DNA of 9,855 nt from JBEKZQ01 sp049509675 (lineage in GTDB: Bacteria > Planctomycetota > Planctomycetia > Pirellulales > Thermoguttaceae). The notes below the pieces were generated by a model. It worked only from the letters and a program-made list of their open reading frames with translations. It had not been told where the DNA came from and made no database searches. Shown one piece after another: positions 1 to 5,673 of the stretch (position 1 is its first letter; each line of letters starts with the position of its first letter). Location of the stretch: contig JBEKZQ010000236.1 of assembly GCA_049509675.1 (NCBI GenBank), forward strand, positions 1-9,855, written 5' to 3'. A program made the translations under genes and the position numbers.

Positions 1-63
1 TCGTACTCATCTCGCTCCGCGAGATGGAATTCATCACGCGGAGCGTGATGACTACTTTCGAGA
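1..63. repeat. Compound palindromic repeat, copy 1, inside the U32 reading frame
   Basis: This 63-base element contains two hairpins, CTCGC-TCC-GCGAG and TCATCACGC-GGA-GCGTGATGA. Their cores are reverse complements of each other, so the whole unit is also one large imperfect palindrome. A second copy lies at 5545-5608 and differs by one substitution and one inserted base. Copy 1 is read through without a stop in the U32 frame, giving RTHLAPRDGIHHAERDDYFR. The left limit may extend beyond the window. Confidence 0.9.
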
Positions 64-844
64 TCCGTCCACTTCGACGCCCCGCCTGCACGTGCTCTGC
101 CGATCGTTGCCGCAGGTGCGCGCGATAATCGGCCGCGGCGTATCGCACGTCGTCGCCGATCTGGCCGAGCCGGAGGACTGCGCGGCGGCGGTCCGTGCGG
201 CACGGGCCGGCGGGGCGGAGATCCTGCTGGCCGGCCTGCTCGCCTGCCGGCCGGACGGGCTGCTGGTCCGCAACCTGGCGGCCGCCGCGTTTTGTGCCCA
301 ACAGGGCCTCCCGCTGGTCGCCGACTTCTCGCTCGGTGCGGCCAATGAATTGACCGTCGACTCGCTGCGCGACCTGGGCGCGGTGCGGATTACGGCCGCC
401 TATGACTTGCACCCGCAACAGTTGCTCGATCTGGCCGCGGCCGTGCCGCCGCGCTGGCTGGAGGTAGTGCTGTACCAGCACATGCCGCTGTTCCATAGCG
501 AGCACTGCCTGTTCCGCGCCACTGCTCCTCTCTCCCCTTGCGGGAGAGGGGTTGGGGGTGAGGGGAACTGCGGCACACCGCGCGGTTGCGGGCGACCTTG
601 CCGCCGGCACGACCTACGTCTGCGTGATCGCCGCGGCGCGGAGCATCCGCTCATGGTCGATGCCGCGTGCCGCAACACATTGTTCCACGCCGAGGCACGC
701 CTGGATTTCGAGGCCGTGCCCGGCCTGCTGCGCCGCGGCGTCCGGGATTTTCGCATCGAGTTTCTGGGCTTCGAGGGGCCGGAGGAAGTGGGCCAAGTCC
801 TCGATCGCTGCCGAAGAGCAGTGGCTATCGGTACTGAGCCGTAA
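2..844 (+). CDS. Peptidase U32 family protein, C-terminal part (5' end outside window)
   Basis: The reading frame is open from the left edge to TAA at 842-844, so the gene is 5'-truncated by the window. A GTG at 92 falls inside conserved sequence (LHVLCRSLPQVRAIIGRGV) and is unlikely to be the start. Family features visible: the LCRSL strand at about 89-106; the central YQHMPLFHSEHCLF block at about 470-514, typical of U32 proteins; then CGRPC, the AEHPL strand and AACRNTLF. U32 proteins are described as collagenase-like peptidases, and several members (UbiU/V, RlhA/TrhP) act in hydroxylation reactions, some with cysteine-bound Fe-S clusters; the substrate here cannot be told. Two oddities stand out. 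A palindromic repeat at 1-63 is translated in frame in what looks like an interdomain linker. A second repeat at about 525-565 is translated between HCLF and CGRPC. The residue after HCLF is Arg where I remember Cys in relatives. The gene may be functional or may be decaying. Confidence 0.82.
   Translation, partial: RTHLAPRDGIHHAERDDYFRDPSTSTPRLHVLCRSLPQVRAIIGRGVSHVVADLAEPEDCAAAVRAARAGGAEILLAGLLACRPDGLLVRNLAAAAFCAQQGLPLVADFSLGAANELTVDSLRDLGAVRITAAYDLHPQQLLDLAAAVPPRWLEVVLYQHMPLFHSEHCLFRATAPLSPCGRGVGGEGNCGTPRGCGRPCRRHDLRLRDRRGAEHPLMVDAACRNTLFHAEARLDFEAVPGLLRRGVRDFRIEFLGFEGPEEVGQVLDRCRRAVAIGTEP
525..565. repeat. Dispersed CTCTCCCC...GGGAGAGGGGTTGGGG repeat within the U32 gene
   Basis: The sequence shows a CTCTCCC / GGGAGAG hairpin around TTGC, followed by GGTTGGGGGTGAGGGG. 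I recognise this as a widely dispersed bacterial repeat whose translations in other frames give well-known spurious peptides (PHPQPLSRKGR, PTPLPQGER). Here it sits in the U32 reading frame as APLSPCGRGVGGEG, and the conserved CGRPC block resumes in the same frame downstream. It occupies the site where relatives have a short variable loop. Confidence 0.82.
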
Positions 845-865
845 GGGAATAAGTTGATCAATCAT

Positions 866-925
866 CGTAGGACGGATTGGCAATCCGTCCCGCAAAACAT
901 AGACGGATTGGCAATCCGTCCTACG
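866..925. repeat. Double palindrome repeat between convergent genes
   Basis: Two 24-base arms, 866-889 and 902-925, are perfect reverse complements of each other, separated by 12 bases (890-901). Each arm also contains a near-perfect internal palindrome, GACGGATTG-G-CAATCCGTC, so alternative folds are possible. I recognise the GGACGGATTGGCAATCCGTCC unit as a repeat scattered through planctomycete genomes. It lies between the U32 stop (844) and the MFS stop (941), where a long hairpin could end transcription from both sides, although neither side has a T-run. Confidence 0.9.
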
Positions 926-940
926 GGGCAACTGGCCAGG

Positions 941-2308
941 TTATTGTGTTACAGGCCCTTGGCGATCCTCGCTCACCCAGAGCAGCAACAGCACGCCGAG
1001 ACTGCGGGTAATCCAGCCCAGCAGAAACGCGATCTGGTAGTAATTCAACTCCCAGCCTAGAAAGATCCACGTCCAGTAGCGGTAGCAGTCGAACAGCCGG
1101 CCGCCGGCGATGGTGCTCAAGCCCACGCAAAGCCCGGTAACGGCGAAGTAAGTGGCGATGTAGGAGAGATTCGCCCGCGGCGGCGCGAGTTTCAAGAGTA
1201 GATTCGGAATGCCGATGTTCACGCCGACCCAGGCGATCCATACCAGCCAGGCCCCGGCCAGCCACCAGGGCTGGGCGGGGGTGGACAGGAAGTAGAACAC
1301 CGGCCCCTGGGCTACCAGCAGCAGGCTACAGGCCAACACGGGGCGATTGCCGAGGCGATCGGTCCAGCGTCCCACTTGGGTGCTGATGGTCCACTGTCCC
1401 AGCCGCAGGCCCACCTTCAGCGCGAGCATCGTCAACAGTCCGATGCCCAGGCCCCATTTGGGAAAGGCGTTTTGCGGGGCCTCCGTCAGGCCGGTACACA
1501 GGGCCAGCCAGCAGCCCAGGACGAGCAGTCGACGGAATCGCCGATCGGCAAAAGGGGATAAGTCCAATTTTCCGGCGTCGCTGCCGCTGCCGGTTGGTTC
1601 GGCAGTGCGGAGAGCGCGGTTGCGCGGGCCAACCGTGGCGCCCGTTGCGGCCGGCATCCCCAGCAACGGCACGATGGCGGCGATCAACATGCCGGCCCCC
1701 AGCGCTACGGCGATGGCATAAGGGGTCCAGCCCGGCAGCCATCGGCAGCTTTCGTGGCAGCCCCAAACGAATAGACCGCTGGAGAGCATGGCGGCGGCCT
1801 GACCGGCGGCCATCCACCGTTCCCGCCGGCCCAGGAATCGCCCGCGCACGGCCAGCGGCGCCAGGTCGGCCAGCCAGGACCAGAGGGCCACCTCGCCCAG
1901 GAATTCCAGGAGATTGTAGGCACACCACACGCCGGCCAGGACCGCCAGCACGGCGTCGCTGGAAGGAAGGCAGCCGGGGGCAATGGTCATGGGCAGCGCC
2001 AGCAGCATCAAGCCGCTGCCCAGGTATGCGGCGACGCAGAACTCCTTGCGCCGGGCCAGTCGGCCGATCAGGGCCGGCGCGCCGAGCCGGAGCACGCCCA
2101 CCAGTTGCGGCGCCGCCAGGATCAGGCCGATGCCCCACGCGGCGTTGCGGATCGCAAACCGCTCGGCCAGCTCCATGCTCAAGTAGATCACCAGCGGCGT
2201 GCTCGCCAGTCCCTTGCCGATGGCGAACAGGGCGCCGTTCCAATAGGCCAACTGCATCGAGCGGCGGCGCCGGAGAACGGTCAGCGGTAGGTCGGCTGGG
2301 ACGGACAT
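941..2308 (-). CDS. MFS family transporter
   Basis: This encodes a 455-residue polytopic membrane protein of usual MFS length. It has hydrophobic helices in both halves: about residues 57-80, 91-110, 118-147, 165-185 and 195-217, then 260-275, 284-304, 325-342, 348-372, 383-402 and 424-446. A polar central loop at about 218-258 separates the halves. DLAPLAVRGRFLGRRER (148-163) resembles the cytoplasmic loop motif of MFS proteins, and GRWTDRLGNRPV (313-324) matches the C-terminal motif A (GxxxDRxGxR). The protein would sit in the inner membrane and move a small solute; the substrate is not readable. The ATG at 2308 has no clear Shine-Dalgarno sequence, and an internal ATG (M18, 2257) is an alternative start. 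It converges with the U32 gene and diverges from the DUF4838 gene across a 726-base region, so a link to the carbohydrate genes is inference only. Confidence 0.88.
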   Translation of the reverse strand: MSVPADLPLTVLRRRRSMQLAYWNGALFAIGKGLASTPLVIYLSMELAERFAIRNAAWGIGLILAAPQLVGVLRLGAPALIGRLARRKEFCVAAYLGSGLMLLALPMTIAPGCLPSSDAVLAVLAGVWCAYNLLEFLGEVALWSWLADLAPLAVRGRFLGRRERWMAAGQAAAMLSSGLFVWGCHESCRWLPGWTPYAIAVALGAGMLIAAIVPLLGMPAATGATVGPRNRALRTAEPTGSGSDAGKLDLSPFADRRFRRLLVLGCWLALCTGLTEAPQNAFPKWGLGIGLLTMLALKVGLRLGQWTISTQVGRWTDRLGNRPVLACSLLLVAQGPVFYFLSTPAQPWWLAGAWLVWIAWVGVNIGIPNLLLKLAPPRANLSYIATYFAVTGLCVGLSTIAGGRLFDCYRYWTWIFLGWELNYYQIAFLLGWITRSLGVLLLLWVSEDRQGPVTQ

Positions 2309-2440
2309 GGCCGCCGCTTAGCCTAGAACATGACGCCGCGCGTCACAAGGGCCTCGCGCCCGAGTGTGCGGCAAGATTTCCCGGCAGACGATTTTTCGCC
2401 CGTTCAGGGGCGGTTCCGACGTAGCCGGTCGCAGACATGC
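2309..2440. other. Left part of the divergent intergenic region, no gene seen
   Basis: This stretch lies upstream of the MFS start and before the first tandem repeat. It has no credible coding sequence and no strong ribosome binding site or promoter for the MFS gene. The whole gap between the divergent genes (2309-3034) is filled by this stretch, two repeat elements and a promoter-like segment. Confidence 0.6.
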
Positions 2441-2653
2441 TGGGTGCCACGCGCCTTGCCCGTGCTCCTTCGGAGGGCTCTTGCGGCGAGAAGTTGCCAA
2501 AGCGTGGCGTGCGCGAAAAGTCGAAAGCCCGCGGCCGTTCCGCGTGCGTGCGGATACGTTCCATGCCCGCCGACGAACCACGCGGACAGGTTTCCGACGA
2601 TTCAATACTGCAAGAACCGGCGTAGAACAGCACTGGCAAGCCAGTGGCACCCA
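2441..2653. repeat. MITE-like 213-bp element, tandem copy 1
   Basis: The element begins TGGGTGCCAC and ends GTGGCACCCA, an exact 10-bp terminal inverted repeat that continues imperfectly to about 20 bp (both ends share TTGCC / GGCAA). Just inside the right end is the perfect palindrome CACTGGCAAGCCAGTG (2631-2646), a motif I recognise as recurrent in planctomycete genomes. Reading frames run through it in several phases, but they show arginine/alanine-rich, low-complexity translations unlike a protein, so I treat it as non-coding. No transposase is present, so any movement would be non-autonomous. Confidence 0.85.
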
Positions 2654-2692
2654 GCGAGGGAGAATTGCCGTAAATCCCTCGCTGGGTGCCAC
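2644..2692. repeat. Perfect 18-bp inverted repeat across the tandem junction
   Basis: Arms at 2644-2661 (GTGGCACCCAGCGAGGGA) and 2675-2692 (TCCCTCGCTGGGTGCCAC) are exact reverse complements around a 13-base AT-richer loop (GAATTGCCGTAAA). Ten bases of each arm are the element terminal repeats. The additional eight bases (GCGAGGGA and its complement) are palindromic only at this inner junction, not at the outer ends of the pair. Confidence 0.92.
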
Positions 2693-2895
2693 GCGCCTTG
2701 CCCGTGCTCCTTCGGAGGGCTCTTGCGGCGGGAAGTTGCCAAAGCGTGGCGTGTGCGAAAAGTCGAAAGCCCGCGGCCGTTCCGCGCGGGTGCGGATACG
2801 TTCCATGCCAGCCGACGAACCACGCGGAGAGGTTTCCGATGCTTCAATGCTGCAAGAACCGGCGCAGAACAGCACTGGCAAGCCAGTGGCACCCC
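2683..2895. repeat. MITE-like 213-bp element, tandem copy 2
   Basis: This is a direct repeat of 2441-2653 at a period of 242 bases. By eye there are about 11 substitutions and no indels over 213 bases (about 95% identity). It carries the same terminal motif on the left and GTGGCACCCC on the right, and the same CACTGGCAAGCCAGTG palindrome at 2873-2888. The right edge is 54 bases upstream of the putative -35 box of the DUF4838 gene. Confidence 0.87.
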
Positions 2896-2948
2896 GCGGG
2901 CGAAAGACTTGGCACTTTGCAGTTTTCCCGATCGCTTGCCCGGAACTG

Positions 2949-2977
2949 TTGACGGCGACACCTTGCCGTTGCACAAT
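2949..2977 (+). promoter_or_regulatory. Putative sigma70-type promoter of the DUF4838 gene
   Basis: TTGACG (2949-2954) and CACAAT (2972-2977) are separated by 17 bases, matching the -35 and -10 consensus at 5 of 6 and 4 of 6 positions. Transcription would start near 2984, leaving a leader of about 50 bases before the ATG at 3035. This is a motif match only; sigma-factor preferences of the host are not known. Confidence 0.45.
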
Positions 2978-3024
2978 GCAGTCGTCGCCGCTGCCGGCGT
3001 TTGACGACCAGTCCCTCAGAAAGC

Positions 3025-3030
3025 GAGGTG
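3025..3030 (+). promoter_or_regulatory. Ribosome binding site GAGGTG for the DUF4838 gene
   Basis: GAGGTG lies four bases before the ATG at 3035. Together with the signal peptide that begins at this ATG, it fixes the start of translation. Confidence 0.7.
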
Positions 3031-3034
3031 GACC

Positions 3035-5404
3035 ATGCGACACGCGATCGGACGGGTACTCGGCGGCATCGTGCTCGGCATCCTCCGCAGCCTGCCGGCG
3101 GCGGGGCCGGCGGCCGCCGCGGAGATGACGCTGGTCGAGAACGGCCGGCCGCGGGCGACGATCGTCGTCGCCAAGGATGCGGCGGAGCCGGTCAAGCAGA
3201 AGATCGGCACGGCGGCCGAAGAGTTGCAGAGCTGCGTGCTGAAGATCTCCGGCGCTAAACTGCCGATCGTCGACGATGGCCAAAGCCCGGCGGGTGCGCT
3301 GATCCTTGTGGGCCGCAGCCGTCTGAGCGATGCCACGGGCGCGGCCGTTCCCGGCGGAGTGAGCCCCGGCCGCCGCGACGAGGGCTTCGTGATCGTCTGC
3401 AAGGGCGACCGGCTGCTGTTGGCCGGCAACAACGACGGACCGTACCACGGCACCGAGTACGCGGTCTGCGATTTCCTCCGCAGCCTGGGCGTGCGGTGGT
3501 TCATGCCGGGCGAGTTCGGCGAGATCGTGCCGCGGCAGAAGACGATCCGCGTGCCCGAGCAGCAGACGCTCGAAAAGCCCGACTTCGCCATGCGCAACTG
3601 GTGGCTGCATGCCAAGCCGGAGCTGGCGGCGTTGGAGACCCGTTGGAAACTGCGGAACAAGATGAATCCCGAGCCGATGTTCGCCATTTGCGGCGACAGC
3701 AGCGCGCGGGCGATCGTCGCCCCGGAGGCACTGTGGAAGCAGAAGCCGGAGTTGCTGGCGCTCAACGAGAACGGCACGCGCAACCCTTACCTGCCCAACC
3801 TGAGCAATCCCGAGGCGGCCGGGGTCGCCGCAGGGATCATCAAGGACTATTTCCGCAAGAACCCGGGGGCCAATTCCTACGGTTTTGCCCCGGACGACGG
3901 CATGCCGCGCGACTTCAATCCCCAGACGCTGAAGCTCAGCCGGGGGTTCACGACCCTGGGGGCCCGGCCCGGCGTGCCCGGCGAGGCGAGCATCACCGAA
4001 GAGTGGCTGATGTTCGTCAACCAGGTGGCGGCCGAGGTCCACAAGGAGTTCCCCGAGGCGTACCTCGCCAGCAACGGCTATGCCAACCGCAACCTGCCGC
4101 CGGAAGGCGTGAAGCTCGACGACCGCATGGTGATCATGTTCGCGGCCATCTGGAGTTGCACGCTGCACGGCTACGACGACGAGCACTGCTGGCAGAAGTG
4201 CCGCCAGGGGCAGATGCTCAAGCGGTGGTGCGAATTGTGCAAGAACGTGTGGATCTACGGGTACAACTACAACATGCTGGTTTCCGGGCTGACGCCGCTG
4301 CCGGAGTTCACCAAGCTCCGCCGCGACTTCCCGCTGCTGAAGAAGTGGGGCGTAATGGGGTTCCACGACGAGTCGCGCAACGTGTGGGCCGAGGCGGGCA
4401 TCGCCAGCCGGTATCTACGGGCCCAGTTGGAGTGGAAGGCGGAGGCCGACGTGGACGCCATCCTGGACGACTTTTTCGCCAGGTGGTACGGCCGGGCGTC
4501 CCGGCCCATGCAGGCCTTCTATGCGGCCTTGGACGAGGCGGTCACGCGCACGCCGATCCACGGCCACGAGGACCGCATCATGCCGGAGGTCTACACGCCG
4601 GAGTTGCTGGCCCGGCTGAAATCGCTGGTGGCCGAGGCCGAGCAGCTTGCCGACACGCAGCGCGACAAGCTGCACGTGCGGGCCGAGCGGCTGATCTATG
4701 AGCACCTGGCGGCCTACATGGCGTTGGCGGCGGCCGAGGCGGACGGCAACTTCGCCGCAGCCATTGCGGCCGCCGACAAGATGCTCGCTTTCCGCGGACA
4801 GTTGCACGCCATCGACCCGTTCTTCATCTGGCCCGACGAGAATGGCTACCACACGGGCGTCTGGTACTGGACCATCAGCGATCGCAAGAGATACTACCAG
4901 TCGCTTCTCGACAAGACCGCCGGCAAGACCGGCAGGCTCGTGGCCATGGCGCCGCGGCAGGCCCTGTTCCGCATCGACCCGCACGAGGAAGGCATCTTCG
5001 CCGGTTGGCAGCAGCCCGGCGTGGACGAGAGCGGTTGGACGGCGGTGGACACCACGCGGCCGTTTTACCGCCAGGGGTACGACGACCGGCGCGGCTACCC
5101 GTACCTCGGCCATATCTGGTATCGATTGAAGCTCGACGTGCCGGCCGATGCGCAAGGCAAGCGAATCCTGTTGTGCGTGCCGGTGGTGGTGACGGAAGCA
5201 TGGTGCTGGGTCAACGGCCACTACGCGGGCCACCGGCCGTACCAGGAAGCCTACGTGCGGCCGGCCGAGATGGACCTCGACGTGACGCCGTTTATCCGGC
5301 CGGGCCAAACCAACCTGGTGGCGATCCGCGTCGATACGAGCCTGTCGGCGGCCCAGGCGGCGGAAGGGATGCAGTCGCGGGCGTTGCTGTACGCGCCGAA
5401 ATGA
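3035..5404 (+). CDS. Secreted DUF4838 protein with GH67-like N-terminal domain
   Basis: The product has 789 residues. Residues 1-29 form a signal peptide (MRHAIGRV, a hydrophobic stretch, then AAGPAAAA), so it is exported. Residues about 31-175 resemble the N-terminal domain of alpha-glucuronidases (GH67), with AAEELQSCVLKISGAKLPI (60-78) and GNNDGPYHGTEYAVCDFL (131-148). Residues about 180-500 correspond to DUF4838, a TIM-barrel-like domain seen in putative glycoside hydrolases; acidic residues in FAPDDGM (284-290) and GFHDESRNVW (442-451) are candidate active-site residues. A helical segment (about 520-625) follows. Residues about 640-789 form a beta-sandwich resembling the GH2 sugar-binding domain (WYRLKLDVP, WCWVNGHYAG, LDVTPFIRPGQTNLVAIRVD). 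Polysaccharide breakdown outside the cytoplasmic membrane is the likely role; the substrate is unknown and activity for DUF4838 is inferred. The next same-strand gene starts 269 bases downstream, so co-transcription is uncertain. Confidence 0.9.
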   Translation: MRHAIGRVLGGIVLGILRSLPAAGPAAAAEMTLVENGRPRATIVVAKDAAEPVKQKIGTAAEELQSCVLKISGAKLPIVDDGQSPAGALILVGRSRLSDATGAAVPGGVSPGRRDEGFVIVCKGDRLLLAGNNDGPYHGTEYAVCDFLRSLGVRWFMPGEFGEIVPRQKTIRVPEQQTLEKPDFAMRNWWLHAKPELAALETRWKLRNKMNPEPMFAICGDSSARAIVAPEALWKQKPELLALNENGTRNPYLPNLSNPEAAGVAAGIIKDYFRKNPGANSYGFAPDDGMPRDFNPQTLKLSRGFTTLGARPGVPGEASITEEWLMFVNQVAAEVHKEFPEAYLASNGYANRNLPPEGVKLDDRMVIMFAAIWSCTLHGYDDEHCWQKCRQGQMLKRWCELCKNVWIYGYNYNMLVSGLTPLPEFTKLRRDFPLLKKWGVMGFHDESRNVWAEAGIASRYLRAQLEWKAEADVDAILDDFFARWYGRASRPMQAFYAALDEAVTRTPIHGHEDRIMPEVYTPELLARLKSLVAEAEQLADTQRDKLHVRAERLIYEHLAAYMALAAAEADGNFAAAIAAADKMLAFRGQLHAIDPFFIWPDENGYHTGVWYWTISDRKRYYQSLLDKTAGKTGRLVAMAPRQALFRIDPHEEGIFAGWQQPGVDESGWTAVDTTRPFYRQGYDDRRGYPYLGHIWYRLKLDVPADAQGKRILLCVPVVVTEAWCWVNGHYAGHRPYQEAYVRPAEMDLDVTPFIRPGQTNLVAIRVDTSLSAAQAAEGMQSRALLYAPK

Positions 5405-5544
5405 TCCGTGGCCGCGGCATTGGCGACGGCGCCACACAGGCGCGGAGCCGTGTTCGCAATGATGGTCTTGAGCGGCTTCCGGGCGCCCAGGGGACAGTCC
5501 TCGGGGAACGGTTACGATCGGCAAATCAATAAGTGTCGCAACAA
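5405..5544. other. Intergenic spacer after the DUF4838 gene
   Basis: No gene or convincing terminator is seen in this spacer. A short GCGCC-ACACA-GGCGC hairpin occurs at about 5429-5443, without a T-run. The spacer leads into the palindromic repeat at 5545. Confidence 0.5.
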
Positions 5545-5608
5545 TCGTACTCATCTCGCTCCGCGAGATGGAACTTCATCACGCGGAGCGTGATGAGTAC
5601 TTTCGAGA
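5545..5608. repeat. Compound palindromic repeat, copy 2, intergenic
   Basis: This 64-base copy matches the element at 1-63 apart from one substitution and one extra C in the centre (GAACTTC against GAATTC). The arm pair GTACTCATC and GATGAGTAC is perfect here, whereas copy 1 has one mismatch. It lies 65 bases before the start codon of the hydrolase gene and may be transcribed as part of its leader. Confidence 0.9.
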
Positions 5609-5663
5609 ACAGGACAGTTATTGTTTTGCCGATCCTTGCGAATTCTCAGACACCAGAGCAGAC

Positions 5664-5668
5664 AGGAG
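5664..5668 (+). promoter_or_regulatory. Ribosome binding site AGGAG for the hydrolase gene
   Basis: AGGAG is followed by five bases (TCCTT) and the ATG at 5674. It decides the start against an in-frame GTG at 5533 that would add 47 residues encoded partly by the palindromic repeat. Confidence 0.8.
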
Positions 5669-5673
5669 TCCTT

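Noticed and set aside
2441..2895. CRISPR array
   Set aside because: Only two long direct copies exist, without short regular repeats, variable spacers or cas genes.
2364..3128. A plus-strand frame of 254 codons through both tandem repeats
   Set aside because: It overlaps the DUF4838 start and its promoter, its two halves read the repeats in different phases, and the translation is basic and low-complexity.
2318..4366. A 682-codon open frame on the minus strand
   Set aside because: It runs antisense to the DUF4838 gene and through the tandem repeats. Its translation is Arg/Ala/His-rich without domains, as expected from the GC-rich complement of a real gene.
3496..4701. A 401-codon plus-strand frame inside the DUF4838 gene
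   Set aside because: It is an out-of-phase shadow made of Arg, Ala, Gly and Pro codons; the DUF4838 frame has domains, a signal peptide and a ribosome binding site.
4415..5554. A 379-codon minus-strand frame
   Set aside because: It is antisense to the DUF4838 gene, has no recognisable domain, and shows shadow-type composition.
5533..5673. GTG start extending the hydrolase by 47 residues
   Set aside because: The extension is encoded partly by the palindromic repeat and has no signal peptide at its start. The ATG at 5674 has AGGAG and an immediate signal peptide.
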